A DNA stretch of 64,000 bases from Azadirachta indica (lineage: Eukaryota > Streptophyta > Magnoliopsida > Sapindales > Meliaceae): assembly GCA_022749755.1 (NCBI GenBank), contig JAGQDM010000070.1:2981792-3045791 (forward strand), in the 5' to 3' direction. The position numbers and the translations under genes are program-made. Shown one piece after another: positions 24,279 to 38,039 of this stretch. Under the pieces are notes generated by a model that ran no database searches, had not been told where the DNA came from, and was given only the letters and a program-made list of their open reading frames with translations. Position 1 is the stretch's first letter. Each line of letters opens with the position of its first letter.

Positions 24279-25151
24279 ATCAATATGAATGGGGAGTCTA
24301 TGGAGCGAATCTGACCGATAGCATGGAGGGTCATGTCGCCTGTCTTGGATCGAACAATTGCGTACTACAAAGAAACCATGTATAGGAGATTGACGGATAA
24401 GTAGTTTTGTCAGGATAAAGATCAGAAAGGAAGTCTAGTCTGGACTAAAGGAGTGAAAATCTTACTTGATCTATGGTACGTATTTCGAGTCAAGTGCGAG
24501 ATTGGCATCGAGAAAGCAGGGGTCCAGTATGGCCTTCTAAGGGTCGGTAACCTGACGGGCTAAGATCCAATACGAGCTTGACGAGCGACAAGCACTTCGC
24601 CCTCAAGCAAGGCTTAATTGGATGCTGCTTTTCACGAGCAAGAACAGAGATCGAGGAACCTGCGCCCAAAGTGCTTTCGCGCAAGCCGCGCCTAAGCCGG
24701 TCACCGTTTGGCTAAGATCCATTCCTGCACGTGAAGGTGAAGGGAGGCAGGCCATGACGCTAAGCTTTGTGAAGGGGAAGAAGAGTTACATAATATACAC
24801 ACATAGGAACTACTGAACGAAAACATTGATTGAACGTATTTAGCGATAAAACTGCGCGAAAACAGCCCTAAGCGTGCGAGAACAGCGCGCTAAGCAGGCA
24901 AGGGCGGTGGGGAAGGGCTTAAACCGTAGCGCGCGAGTACGCACGTCTATCACGTTTTTTTTTTTTTTTTTTTCTTGACTTTATGAATTCGCCAGGTCTG
25001 TTCATTGTTCTCAGTGTTGTAAGGCGGAAAGACCGAGTGAAGTTTACTACCCGGTGCACAGGTTTATTCACAACCATCTATTCCTGCATCCTTGCCTGTC
25101 CCTGCTTCCCTTCGCCCTGGGTTGGCATGGCATATGTTAGCCCTAGCCCCA

Positions 25152-26095
25152 TGGGAAATGAACTTTGACGGTGCCTCCCGAATGAATAGACGAAAAGTCC
25201 TCAGGTGTCGGCATTATTTTCATCACACCAGAAGGGCATCTTCTCCCGCATTCGTTCGCTCTCCTCGAACAGTGTTCCAACAACGTTGCGGAGTATCAAG
25301 CGCTGATTATGGGCGATGGGGAATGGAGTTGGCTCGGGAGTTGGCAATCCGAAGACTCGAAGTCAGGGGCGATTCCCTCCTTATTGTAAACCAAATAAAT
25401 GAACAATGTCTAGGAAGTGAGAAAGCCCGACCTTGTACCTTATCACCGGAAGGAAAAAAGTTTGGCACATGCGTTCACGTACTTCAACATAGAACATGTG
25501 CCGAGGGGAAAGAACGCCCGAGCCGATGCACTAGCATGGTTAGCAGCTTCCATGACACCGTCAGACGGTGAACCCAACAAAACAATATCACACAGTCTTC
25601 GAAAGGAGAATCCTACCACCGCTAGACACTTATGAAGCTCTTGCGGAATGCAATCGACGTTCGGTTCGAATAACGGTTGACGAAGTGGGAATTCGACGAT
25701 TGGAGATATCCTTTCATCGACTTTATCCAATACGGGATACTACCAGATGCCTCGAACGAAAAGGTAAGTATCCGAAGACGTGCTCCGAGGTTCCATTACG
25801 ATCCTCAAACGAAAACATTGTATCTCATCCTACGATGGAGTGCTCCTGCGGTGTCTGTCGGACCAAGATGCAGAGAAGGTCATTCAAGAGACCCATAACG
25901 GCATTTTTTGTGCTCATCAAAGGACCTAAATTTCAAGACAGAATCCGGAGATTGGGTTACTATTGGCCCTCCATGATCAAGGATTGCATCGACTATGCCC
26001 GCCGGTGCGATGCCCGCCAGTTTCATGGTGACGACATCCCCCAGGCTTCAAACGACCATGATGGCACGGTTGTGATAACTCAATGGAACTTTTGA
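25152..26095 (+). pseudogene. Ty3/gypsy RNase H to integrase fragment, arm 2
   Basis: This is the inverted-repeat copy of 11095-12032. The same blocks appear in order (WEMNFDGAS, LLIVNQINEQ, FNIEHVPRGKNARADALA, DRIRRLGYYWPSMIK). Frame breaks differ slightly from arm 1: near 25830 the two arms differ by small indels around the segment that reads LYLQSYDGVLLRCLSDQDAE in arm 1. The end at 26095 is a stop after FHGDDIPQASNDHDG. Confidence 0.85.
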
Positions 26096-27560
26096 GGGAA
26101 CTTTGGAGTTGAGTTCCGAGGTGTGGAAAAGTTGAGTAGTGACTTTGTGGTCCCCGGTTGTTACAAAAGTCAGATGGTTAATCTTGCCAGTAAGGGCAAA
26201 GTTCGGATTGAGCTTATGGTGACAGGTGGGCGAGAGTGCTACTGTTACAAATGCAGTTGGAACTGCACTGCAATTCTTGGCTGGTTACGCTGAAGTAAGA
26301 GGTGGGGGGTGTGCTACCGTCACGAGTAAAACAAGAGCGAATTGATATTTTGCTATCGGGTTTTTGGCATTACAATGTGCAAAGGATTGCTCCAAGTGTA
26401 GTTGACAGTTGCAGTGTCTTTGCAAAGTGAGCAGCGATCGTTCGGAAAACGAGTCGGCGCATGGTCTTGAATGACCCATAGGCTTTGGGCTTCGATGGCT
26501 GCTTGAAAGACGCAGATTGGGAAGTTGGCTATGGTCCGTCGTGCATTGTGCAGACGACTGATGGCTTACGTTGCCAAGAGGGCATTGTGAGACAAAGGAA
26601 AGGGCTGAAGGATGGTGCCCAGGATCTCACTATCACCTATGCATGTGCAAGAATGCGATACGGTAGAGGGCGATGTGTCATTGGGACACTTAGCGTGGTA
26701 GACCGGGCAAGAGTGCTGTTACCACTCATACGGAAGAAATGCCATGATGCCTTGTTGTGGCAATTGAAGTGGAACTTCAAGGGGATGTGATGTCTGGTGT
26801 GGCGAACCGTCATCACTACTGCAGGAGAGAGCTGCAATAAGACTCGCTGCGGAAGTCGAGTTAGACGACCGCGTCCTGTTGCGTTCACGGGCGAAGACAG
26901 GACTCAAGCTTCGTAGTTAGGGCAAAGTATTGGCATGCTGCTATTGGTAGACTGATGAAGTCACAAAGGCAGAATTGGAAAAAGTCGGATACCTTCATAA
27001 GGGTTTGGCATGAGTTAGCGGGAGACTCTGTGACGGCTCACTGGTTGGTGAGAACGCTGGATGAAAACGAAGTTGCTAGAATGCTGTTTCGGAAGGGCCG
27101 CTCCAAGGGGAGGCGAACCCTCTGGTTTGCTTGACAGGGTTAATCTAGATGCCATGCCATTTTATCTGTTATGTTAAGGTTAGTTATGAACCCAGAGGGC
27201 TGTGCGGAATGTTTGTGGCATGTCGAAAATGTGGGCTAACACTAAGATAATGGTTGGGGCGGCCAATTGGCACTACTACTTAGTTTAGTGAAAAGTTAGG
27301 GCTTTTCTTTTGGTCGAAATGGTTGGTATGTCTGAGCTGAAGGTAGATACACTGAGGCGATCACTACTCGATGTCGGAAGGTTTGGCACATTTGGTTGAT
27401 ATTGGGCCGGAATTGTGTGATTGGCATGCTAATGGAAGCAGTCATCACTTTTAGAAACTATAAACAATACGGGAAAAACTTCAGTCAGTGTGATGGTCCG
27501 GGCACAGTGCTGTCATCAAAGGGGAATAGAGATAAGCCTTGAGCGGTCAGACCACGATTC
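26096..27560. mobile_element. Non-coding retrotransposon-like block, arm 2
   Basis: This is the inverted-repeat counterpart of 9600-11094. It follows directly on the gypsy pol fragment that ends at 26095, in the same orientation. No protein domain is visible. The assignment rests on position next to pol and on general sequence character, so it stays tentative. Confidence 0.35.
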
Positions 27561-30500
27561 GCTAAACATTCAAGATTCGAGATGAGCTGCTAAAGGAAGG
27601 GCGATAGAGAGAGGTGGAAGGAAGGACAATATAGTTTTGGCATTACCAGAAGGAGAGCTTGACGAACCAGTTAACGACCAGGAGCTTTCAACCTTCGACT
27701 CTCTGCCGGAGAACCACAAACAAGAAAAGAGCAAAGAATGGAGAAGACATTAGCTAGGGAGCTAACATCTTCCTTCCGTCCTCGATTCAAGCATCCAAAC
27801 CCACCCCCGCTTCACTCTGTTGTTCCCCCACCGTCGTTAATACGTGTGTGTATAATAATCTCATTTGGTTGGATTGATTGACTTTATTCAAAAATCGTGA
27901 ACTTCTCCCGAACCGCTCCAAACGCACATAATATATATTCTGTCCCTTCTTTCCTGCATCTCCTTACTAGGAACTGTACCTTTCAGAAGAGGATTTGCAA
28001 GCTAAAGCTAAGGAAGTGCCCCCCTAATCCCGATCCCGAGAGGGGAGTGCCTCACACACCCAGATTATACATACGCTTGAACTAGAATAAGACAGTCACC
28101 AGGTGAAATTACCGCCCCTACTTATTTATTGGTCTCAAGCTTTCTCAGCTACGCTTCCCTCTCACGCGATGACTGGCCCATCCCCCTTTTTCAGAAGAGA
28201 ATTAAGCACCCTTCTTTGGTCGAGCTCAAACTCCTTTTTTCTACCGAAGGTATGGGTTTAACCCGGTTCCCGAAGGGCGGTTATGAAATAAAATAAGACC
28301 TTTGTTGCTACGTGGCGACCTATCTCATCTCATAAGGTATTGCCTATTGAGCAGGATAAACTCATGTTTATCTGCACCGAAGATCACCGTTGACCACATC
28401 TGGTAAGGCCACTAAGCTATTGTTGTATTTCTTCCGCGTCCATTCATATCGTTAGTTGTTCGGGCACCTTCATGTCTGCGCCTGACCTCCAAGCTATTTA
28501 GAGTAACGAAGATATGTGCTTAAATGCATCGTCGTGTTGTCAGCGTATCATATCTCCTCTCTACCCGACTAGAACATTTCTTTAGCTGTTTCACCTAGTC
28601 GGCGTATGTGGCATGAATCTCTCTCTCCCGGCCTAGAATATTATGCCAGATGTGAAGCTCAATAAGATGGCTGTGCGATCTGTGATTGAGGGAGAGAGTA
28701 CCTTCTTTTCATTTCAAACAGAGACTCACCATTCATTGATTAAGGCGCTTTTTGCCAGGATAAAGTCTATCTTATTAAAGATTAAAGCAAGTCCCCGGGT
28801 TATGTTATGACAAGACGAAACTCTAGTTGTTGTCAGCCCTATATGACCTTAGGAAGGAAGCAAAGAATTAGGATTCGGAGGAAGAAAAAGAAAGAAGCCA
28901 AAGCTTGACTTTACTAAACGAGAAAAGCGCTTTAGTTTGATTGCAGCTCGCGCAGGGGCGCTCACGTTTTTTTTTTGGCTGAGCCGCATCTTGCTGGTAA
29001 TGGATTGATTCTTGAATCTTGCTTGGTTTAGGCAGGTAAGTGTTAAGAGGCTCTTTAAGGCTTTCATTAGGTATACATAGCTACACATAGGAGTTTCTTG
29101 CAATACATAGTGGTTGGCTTCGAATCACATGAAGCCCATGTCCACCTCCCTCTAAAGCTCTCCCATGGGAACTGATTAGATAACGCGTTCACACCGTTCA
29201 ATTGAATAAGCTAAAGCTTCCTTTGGTTCTACCTTTCTCTCTGGTTGAATACCTTCCTTCTATGTAGTGAATTCAAGAATAGTGCGATGTAATGGATTCA
29301 ATGACAGCGTCTTTCGGTCTTGATTCGATTCTTCCATGGGGTATGGAGGTTGCATGGCGGGACTCCCAACTGATTGAATAGGTGATTTCCGATCTAAAAT
29401 GGTCGAGGAGTAGGCCTTGGCAACAGCAACCCTTTCTCCTGTCTTTCTTTTCGTTTTTGTCTTTCACATGCCTACTCGATTGGATCCTCTTCCCTTTTCT
29501 AAAATGCCTGATTGGTCTGCAATCAGTTACTGATGCTTTGTTGAATGAAGAAGAAGCTTGTTTCAAGATCATCTGTTCCTTCCGCCTCACTCCTCACCGA
29601 AAGCAGAAGGCACACTACCAGGAAAGTAAGTACGCTTCTCCTCCTCTTATAAAGAAAAGAAACCTCCCAAAATTTTTGTTGTACTGTATTAGGGGAGGCG
29701 GTGAAAGCCCTATATATATATATAAAGAAAAGAAAAAAAAAAAAAGATGGTCATGGTTTATTATAATTATATATTGGCCCGGGTGGAGTTGGATTGGATA
29801 TCTTGGGTGACTCTCCAATCAAGGTCCCAATTAGGTTTTCTCTCTCAATCAATCAAAAAAAGTCGATTTTTTTTAGTGTTTAAAAAAAAAATGAAATTTG
29901 CCACTCCGAGCCAAAAATGAGTGGCTTGTAGTGGTTTTTTCAATAGGGAAAGTAGTTTCTCTCTGAACCTAGAACTAGATGATGAATCAAAGTTCTTGCT
30001 TTTTTGAGTCAAAATCATCTGTTGGAATTGATTTAGGAAAATGCCTTCATGATCAGAGCACGGAGTATTTCAATACAGCCAATTTTGATCGAATTAGGGT
30101 CGCCTGGGGGCGGAGTTCCGTGTTCCAGAAATAGCGCTGTTAGTTACAGCGGATCGGGTCTAAGGCTCTGTGACTAACAGCGTCTTTGACTATTTGAATT
30201 ATCATTGGTAAACATTGGATTTAAAAAAAAAAAAACACACGGTGAAAAAAAAAAAAAAAATAAAGTCTTGGGCGGGTCCATCTCTAAGAAAGACTAGCGA
30301 ATCAAAATCAGGCTTTTCGTAAGGGGTTGACAGGAGGGGTCCGGTGCTCGCTTATTCTTAAGGTGTAGTTCCGTCAGCCCCGTAATTTGCTCCTACGTTT
30401 GCAGGCTTGGTTTGGTGAATCAGGAGGATATGTGTGACTGTCACCCCCCATGCTATGAGAAGTACTACTAAGCGTTTTTTTTTTTTTTTTTTTTATCGGC

Positions 30501-33500
30501 CGGGGAACAAAAAACTCTCTTCGTTATGGGGAGTCTCTCTTCTGTAGTACTCTTAGACACTGAAGTTTCAGTTTCGCCTTTCCCAAAATCAAATCACTCT
30601 AAGCCTACGATAGGCATATACTGATTATCGTCATGGATGTATGAAAGACCTCTTCTCTTCTCACTCCGATCCGCATCGACCCGAATCTCAAGCACCCAAA
30701 ACTCCTTATCCCCTTGCAGGCGAATCCAGGTATCTTTCATAGGCCGATCTCCGCGTAGGAATAATCGGTCCGTATGGGGAATCCACTCCTCGCCTCTTCA
30801 GAAGCACTGATGGAGCTAACAGCCTATACTTATACTGCTCCGTTCGTTCATCGTTCCTTCCCGCCCCGATTGGTAGATAATGGATCATCAAGTTGCTGCC
30901 AGTCAAGAATTCCTCTTTCCTAAAGCATTATTTTGCTATACCAACTTTGCTATCCCAGGATAAATATAAATAAAGAGGGTTTGCGCAGGTTGCTGCCTAT
31001 CTCCAGCTCCGGCCAGCTTCAGAGAAAAGAAAGAACAGAATTGAGAACTATAGGTGGACGCAAATCCTGTAGAATATAATAATAATATATATATATATAT
31101 ATTTATATATATCCACCTGCAATTGAAGAAGATCGGATCAACCTGAGATGAAGAAGCCATTTTCCGCATTGCTGTTGAAGGAAGTTGGATCCGCATTCGT
31201 CTAAGCTCACCTGCTGGCAGCTGCTGCTGATGATGATGCCAAAGAAGTGGAATAGGTAACCAAAGAACAAAAAATTCTCCTTTCCAAGGAAGACACGGGA
31301 TTCTCATGCGATTGCCCGCGGGGCTGCTAAAGAAGATATCTAAAGCGGCTCAAGCCCAAATGGCTTCGTTTTGGCTTTCGAGGATCGAGGATTGTCCTGC
31401 TGTTAAAGTAAAGGGACCCTGTGGAGTATTTCGGGGAGTCCCAAAGATAAGGAATGGAAGCTGGTGAAGAAAGTGCAAATCCAAGCCATCCGGAAACTCG
31501 CTTAGACGGCTCTTTCCTCGAACAGAAAGTAGTCGGTGACTCCCTTTCCCTGGGCAGTCAATCAAGTCTTAGTAGCAAAGGTTTCATCGACAGGTTCAGG
31601 AGAAGCTCCACAAGCGGCTAGGAAGGAAGTCAATCATGTAGTTAGGCTAGTGCGGCTATAAAGCAAATCCTCTTTCATTAGTCTGAGTCGCTGTGCTTTA
31701 GTTAGCTCTGAACCACTGGGCGGGGCAAGACATCAGCCTACAAAAGTCAGCACTGGCGGAACGTCAAAAGCAGGTGAATTAGAGCGATCAGTACTAGTTG
31801 ACTGAAGGTGAGTCCTGTGATCTTCCATTCTATTTATTCCTACTATCTGGTGGGGGGGCAAAGAAGTCATACTTAGAGACGGAATTTGCACTCAAGGTCA
31901 GTCCAGATTGGCTTCATAGCACCGATCTAAGGTTTTACACTTCCATTCAGCTTGAACTGATTTGACCAGGAATCAAAATCTTTATGTCGATGAATCTCTT
32001 CCATGGTCTTATATGATATGAGTTCCGCGACTATCGATCTATATGACCGACTTCCTTCTTATATGCTATGCAAAAGGCCATGGTTCCCCCTCCCGCTTCT
32101 TCTAGGAGCAGCACCTCCAGGTGACATACTCTTCTTGCGATGGAATTTACGATCGATGCACTTTTGAATGAATAGGTTTGACTCAGCTCTATGCCCCAAC
32201 AAATTTGATAAAGATTGCTGGTGGTGAATGTCAAAAATCAAGAAAAAGAAAGCGGGTAACTATCCTCAAGATTAGTTATCTCAATCCAACCTTCCGGCTT
32301 TCACGATCACTCTTTAGTAAGCTAATACCTCAATTTGTCTTTTCCTCAAGGCAAGGCAGGGCTTCTAACCTTCGACTCAAGTAGAGGCACCCTGGAATAC
32401 AGTTCCGTAGGGGAGGGCGGACCCATTGAATAAGCTAAAGCTTCCTCTCTCCGCTCCGGCCAGTTCAAAGTCACTAGGAAAGGAGTTGGCTTACCGGAGA
32501 GGCGCAGGGCAATAAAGATTAGGCAGTCGAAAGTGGGTACAGCTCAAAGAAAGGAAAGTCAACCATTAGGGCAGAAGAAGCCGAAAGAAAGGAAGAAGTG
32601 AAAAGAAAGGAAAGGCAGTCAAAATAGCTGATAGTTTGAATTAGAATCTGCTTTTAAGCAGAATGAAAAAGTTCTCTTATCCGGCTAGGCGATAGGCGAG
32701 GAAACCTCTTATGATCAAACGTTTTAGGTCCCGAAATATGGAAAAAAAAATGCAATTGCTGCAACGAGAATGGCAATAGAAAGAGTTTTGAGGGATTAAA
32801 GTAAAGGGATTTGGCTTTGAAAAAGCTAGGTACGAGATTGAAGGATTTTATGAACCAAGTCAACGGGGTCAAGATGATGGAATTATGGAATTATTGACTC
32901 GAAATGGGTTCCGCTCGAAGGCTGACGTAGAAGAGAAGAGTTTCGGCATTCAAATGAGCTATTCCTATTCCTTAAAATTCATTTCTTGGATAACTTTCCC
33001 CAAGGAGTTAAGCTACGATAGACCCAATTCATGTTCCTCAGTCAAGATGAAGGGGGGATGAGATCTTTTGGCGGGTTAGTGGGGTCCTTGGCTAAGATGG
33101 AATCTTCACCTTTGCTTTCAAGCTATCAAAGCCGGGAAATAGGGAACTCTAAGTGGCTCACAACTAAACTAGTGTTTGAAGTGGGGAAATCCAGTGCGAT
33201 AGATGGCATTTCTAGTGAACCCAGGAAAGCCAAGACTAGCTCATTCACCAGAATTTGGTTGGAGCAGCGGTAGGGCAAGCCCAGTCTCAGTCCCGCCTAT
33301 GGTCTACTCAAAGGTTGAAGAGAAAGAGAATGGGTCAGATGGCTGATATCCGACCCGACTATATCCGACCCGACCCCATAGAGAGAAAAAGTGAATAAAG
33401 AGTTCTCGCCCAGTCAAGTTTGAATAAAGAATCTAAATAGAAGGAACCGGGGTGAACTAAAGAGCGTAACCTGGGTTACAAGTACAAGGTATAGGTATAA

Positions 33501-36500
33501 ATAAGCTTCGTAGGGAAGTCAAGGTTCGACGGCTGAGTTGATGACTACTAAGCAAGCTTTCTTTTCTTGTAGGGTTGTCCTCCAGACCAGGAGGCTGAAC
33601 CCCGTCTCTGTAGGCAGCGATGAGCCAGCAAGTAGAAGAAAAAAAAAAAAAAATCCAATACCAAGACGACGAAGTGAAGCAAGTACTTGAGGAATTTTGA
33701 AGAAGGGTAGCGTTTGGGGGTAGGAAATGTCGATTTAGGAAAGGAATAGATAGGTGGTCAGATTTGATTTACAAGAAAAGAGACTCTCATGAGTGCGACT
33801 ATGCGCATGGATTAGAACCATAAAAAAGTTTCCGTATCTATCACTGCATTTCTTAACATCCATTCGGTTTAATGTAGTCATAAGAAAGTCATCCTTCCCT
33901 GAGAATAAAGCAGTATTCCCTTCAAAAAAAAAAATTGATCCCTATCCCTATGAAGTAGTCTCCATCAGGCAGGCCGGGTAAGGCAAAATTTGAAACCGTT
34001 TCAGTCGAACTACTCACTAGTCCTAACTTTTTGCACATGTAAACCAGACCCACCTAGTTTGAAAGGCTTAGTAAGAGGCAGTCTCTAGTCCAGTCTAGCG
34101 GTCATGTTTATGTTTGAATCCGAACTAGCTGGAGATTCGCACATGACTCTACGCAATTGAATGATGCAAAAGTCAGACCAATAAGTAAAGCAACCAGAAA
34201 ATACACTTAGTTGCTAAAAAGAAATTTCCGCTTTCCTTCCTGCTTTGTTTGGAGGGCTGTGGGAATGGAATAGCCATACCAATTTTATGATTGGAACATT
34301 TTTCTTTCGCCATAGCTATGTGAAGCTATACGACTCAGCTCTATTTTGAAAGGCTTTTTCTTCGCTATTTCCTCTCCTTCTTTTTTCCAGAAAGATAGGG
34401 GTACCCCCCTTTCACCACTGGTTTGAACCCGTGGAGATGAAATCGATCGCCGAAAGGACGGTCGTTCACGCGTACAAAAAGCCTTCTTGCAAAAAGCATA
34501 TTTATCTCGATCCGCAACTATAGAAGGATCTTGAATTGGCTGTACCCCCACCAGAAAGTGGGTAGTTCCTTTCCTTGATATGCGAATCTTCAATTTGAAT
34601 GAAGGACTGACTCGAACAGATCACAGGCCCCTGAGCTCCAAAGGAATCAGACCTTTACTTGAATAGTGAAAGACGTATAGCACGTAGACTGACTGACTAC
34701 ACTAGTAGTTACCCATTATTCACCCAGAAGGAACAGGGGAAGGAGGGCGGTCCGATCAATTTCTATCAAATTGAGAGCATACCATACCACGTCTGTGCCG
34801 AATCCTGTGTTTTAAGAGGCAATGGATTCCATTGGCTTTTCCGAAAGTGAACTTCCTTTGATGGAAAACCAAACCTTGGTCTCGTCCATTACCATTAGTA
34901 GCGGGAGCGGGAAACGAATCCCGGTTCGGAACCAAATCATCCAGTCACAACGGAATCAGAGGATTCTCCCTTTCCTATTTATTTTGAACCAACCTCACCT
35001 CGCATAGATCACGCCGACCTACCCACTCCGTGTGTGTGGGTGCCCAGTTCATCTCCCCCTTTTTAAACTTCCCCGCTAAAAAACGGATTTTACGCCTGCC
35101 TCACTTCTTTCACTTTTACGGATTTTCCTTTTCCAAGCTTCCCGACGGGCCTCAATCTCAGTTCAATCCTTTATTTATTGCCTTAGATCGCCGATCCATG
35201 CTGTGAAATGGTGCGCAATGATCAAAAGTGCTGAAAATCTAATCCTTTGCACGGATTGACTACTCGTCAGGCCGCTTCCAGCCTTCCTCCTTTCTGATCG
35301 GTACTTCCTGCAGCAGTTAAGTGTGCTTTTATCAGTCAGTCCTTTAGTCCTGTCTGCAGTAGTTGGCCTTTCTGCATTGAGGATAGCATATTCGCATCAT
35401 GTTCTAGAAAGATTGCGAAATCACGCACGTAAGCAAGTACCCACGCCCGCCTCGCCTATAAGCTTAATCGACAAGGCTTTCGTTTAGTTAAACATTTTAA
35501 TGTCTTCCCTCTTTCTTTTTCTGAATCCCGTAGTGAGGAAGGACGGGAAGAGAAAGCTATTTATTACCTTTTCTTCCTTCTTGCTGGTCCTCCTTCTAGG
35601 GATGGAAGCGAGGATCTGAAGAATCAGACTATGATCTCACGAACCTGTCTGACTGCGAGTTAGTCTAAGGCCGGACGGGAACCGGCATGGAAGACTGATT
35701 TTCCAGAAACAAGTAATGCAAGACAAGCCCAGATCAAACTACATCCCAAAGCACATGAGGATATGGGACTTTGCCGGGTATTCCTTCTCTTGATAGCGGA
35801 ATATAATTAATAGAATTTTGGCTTCTTGTTCACTCTCTCACTATCTGAACTTGAAGGTTAAGTTTGTGTTCCGTGAACTCAATAACCACTTATTTGAAAT
35901 GCTATAGCGGATGTAGTTGAATTGGGACCAAGACAAAGAAAGTGCTTCTATCGATATCGAAGAGGCCCACACTTCTTGTGTTGAAGTAAGTACACCGGTG
36001 ACGTATTAGTTGATCAATGGTCTTCTTCTTTCCTAAGAAGAAAGTTAGTCAAAACCCCATAAGTGAGACAAATAAAAAAACAAAGACCTAAGGGAGAAAA
36101 TAGGCCTTACCAACCGAATTTAAGCAAAGGAAAAGACTGAAGAACAGACAGTAATGCAATGGGAATCACAGAAAAGAACTCCCTTTCTTTCATAAAAGGA
36201 CTGAAGGCAGGCACTACAGCGGGCTTGACTCGGCCTTAAAGAAACGGATATTGCACTTGAACATATATCCCTATCTAAATTACGGGAAAACTCCCCCCCT
36301 AAAAGGATCAAGTCTATCGAATCGATCCCACCCTAAACCGAAAGAGCTTAGACCAATTACGCTTGCTCCGTAGACAAAGCTCGCAGCCTAGCTTTCTTCC
36401 TTCACTTATGAACTCTTTTATCAGTACAGATCAGCTTTCAACCGTTCTAACGATAAGCTATTCGGATTTCCTTATTCCACTATAATAGAGACAGTAAAGA

Positions 36501-37126
36501 AGCCATTCCACAGGTCAGATGGAATGAAGAATCCAAGATGACGAAAGCAAGGACAGAGAGGCAACTCGCGGGAAGGACTGATTCGGAGTCGGGTGACTAG
36601 GGTCTTCCTCAGCGGCTTCTTCAGAGCGGTGGATTTCCGGTGGGATGCGGAACTAGCGCTTCAACTCCCAGGCACGAGGGACGATCCGACGAGAGAAAGA
36701 GAAATTTTCCAATTTCTTCCTTACTTTCTCTATTCTTGCGGGTCAAACTTTCTCATATCTTTGCTTAGTCCGGCATTCCCAATCTCTTTCTTTTCCGACG
36801 TAAGAACCATATTAAGCAAGATGGATGAGCAAATGGGTTACTCGAAAGCACAAGTCTCACAGCCGGGGCGAGCTGCGCGAAAGAACTCTTTCGAGCAGTT
36901 TGCTTTGAGCCCGCTTTCAAGCTTCAGGAGAAACTTCTAAAAGAAAAAGAACGAGTTCTAGACTTTTTGACTCTCGGTCAATGAAATGGGTCCGGTCAAG
37001 GAGAAATAGGAGATCGGGTTAGGTCAGTCCTGAATGAGATCTTTTGGTGGTACTCTTGTTCCATGCTTTAGTTAAGGAAAGCAATGACTGGAATGACTGC
37101 TGCCCCCCTTGAGTCACTCGGGGAAG
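27561..37126. other. Unassigned DNA, outer part of arm 2
   Basis: This is the reverse complement of about 1-9600 and holds no recognised gene. Small ORFs are often broken differently from arm 1, for example 34285-34593 (-), which is one 102-codon frame here and two short frames in arm 1. A duplicated phrase near 33345-33375 (CCGACCCGACTATATCCGAC) is present only in arm 2. Confidence 0.6.
36593..36940 (+). CDS. Unrecognised 115-codon ORF in arm 2
   Basis: This is the arm 2 counterpart of the 217-597 ORF. It keeps the hydrophobic core but has different ends because of indels. I recognise no family, and expression is unsupported. It is listed because it is the longest frame shared, in part, by both arms in the outer repeat. 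Confidence 0.2.
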   Translation: MTRVFLSGFFRAVDFRWDAELALQLPGTRDDPTREREIFQFLPYFLYSCGSNFLISLLSPAFPISFFSDVRTILSKMDEQMGYSKAQVSQPGRAARKNSFEQFALSPLSSFRRNF

Positions 37127-38039
37127 CGAAACCATCTCGAGCACAGGTCTCGGGTAGACATGTTGGTGCCGTACCGTATCACATGAAAGGATTGTGAGAT
37201 TCCTATTATTCCCGATCCTACTCGACGCCCCCCCCCCCGGCCCTCGAAAGAGGGAAACAAAGGGTTTGACCTGTAATCCTAGCGGCGTAAGACATGGTGA
37301 GGTTTGAGCGCGCTCTATCGTCCCTCTATCGCTCCTTCCCATCCGCCACTGGACGCCCGAATTTACTTATTTTAGAAGTTTTAGGAACTTAGCTGTTTTT
37401 GCTTGACTTCCTAAAGTCTAGGGTGAAACCCGAAATTTCCCATTCATTGGGAGGGTTTTCCGCTTATTCAATAGCCATTAGACCGGATGTCATGATTGAT
37501 CCCCGACAGGGTAGATCTCTCCCCCTCCCATATGGTGTTGGCGACAGATGTTATGGTTAAGTATGTATGTCATTGGCTATAGACGCTTTGGGGGTACCAC
37601 TTCTCGATGCACTGATAAGTCATTTCCCATGAGACCGAAGCGGCTTTTCCTTAAGAAAAAAATCCTGGTGCTAAGTTTTTTGTTTTGGGGTCAGGGAAAT
37701 GAGAAATAGGAAAAAAAAGAGAAAACGGCAACTACATGAAAGACTTGCTTCTACGAATCGATTCCTGAGGTTTTGGATCAAATGACAAAACGAATGGATT
37801 TCGAGGAGCACAACATCTCGTTGAAAAGCGTGAGACACAGCATGAAACCCTTTCGAATAGTGCTAATTTGAGATTGAAAGAAAGCCCAACGGACAAACTA
37901 TACGTGACCGTTAGTCACTCATTTCGTATCATCAAGGTGAATGGCATGAGCGGGTATGCCACCAAGTCAGCATCTCCCCGGTAGCCTAACTGGCAGCAAA
38001 ATCGAGTCTCTCAGAAGGGCTGGTACAAAATCGATTCTA
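37127..38039. other. Unassigned single-copy DNA after arm 2
   Basis: I recognise no gene. A run of about 11 C lies at 37228-37240. The stretch is GC-balanced, with no domain-bearing frame on either strand. Confidence 0.5.

Larger units (their letters stand above)
18768..37126 (-). repeat. Large inverted repeat, arm 2
   Basis: This is the inverted copy of arm 1, 18359 bp against 18423 bp. Its outer edge is marked by the change after CACTCGGGGAAG at 37126, where single-copy sequence begins. All arm 1 features recur here on the opposite strand. Length differences lie mostly at homopolymers (for example the T run at 2050 against the A run near 35080). Others are not: a 19-bp tandem duplication near 10631 of arm 1 is single near 26530 here. 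Confidence 0.95.

Noticed and set aside
1..37126. Plastid inverted repeat
   Set aside because: A large inverted repeat suggested plastid DNA, but no plastid rRNA, ycf2, rpl2 or ndhB sequence is present. The arms carry mitochondrial rps12 tail and gypsy relics, and the spacer holds a mitochondrial trnS.
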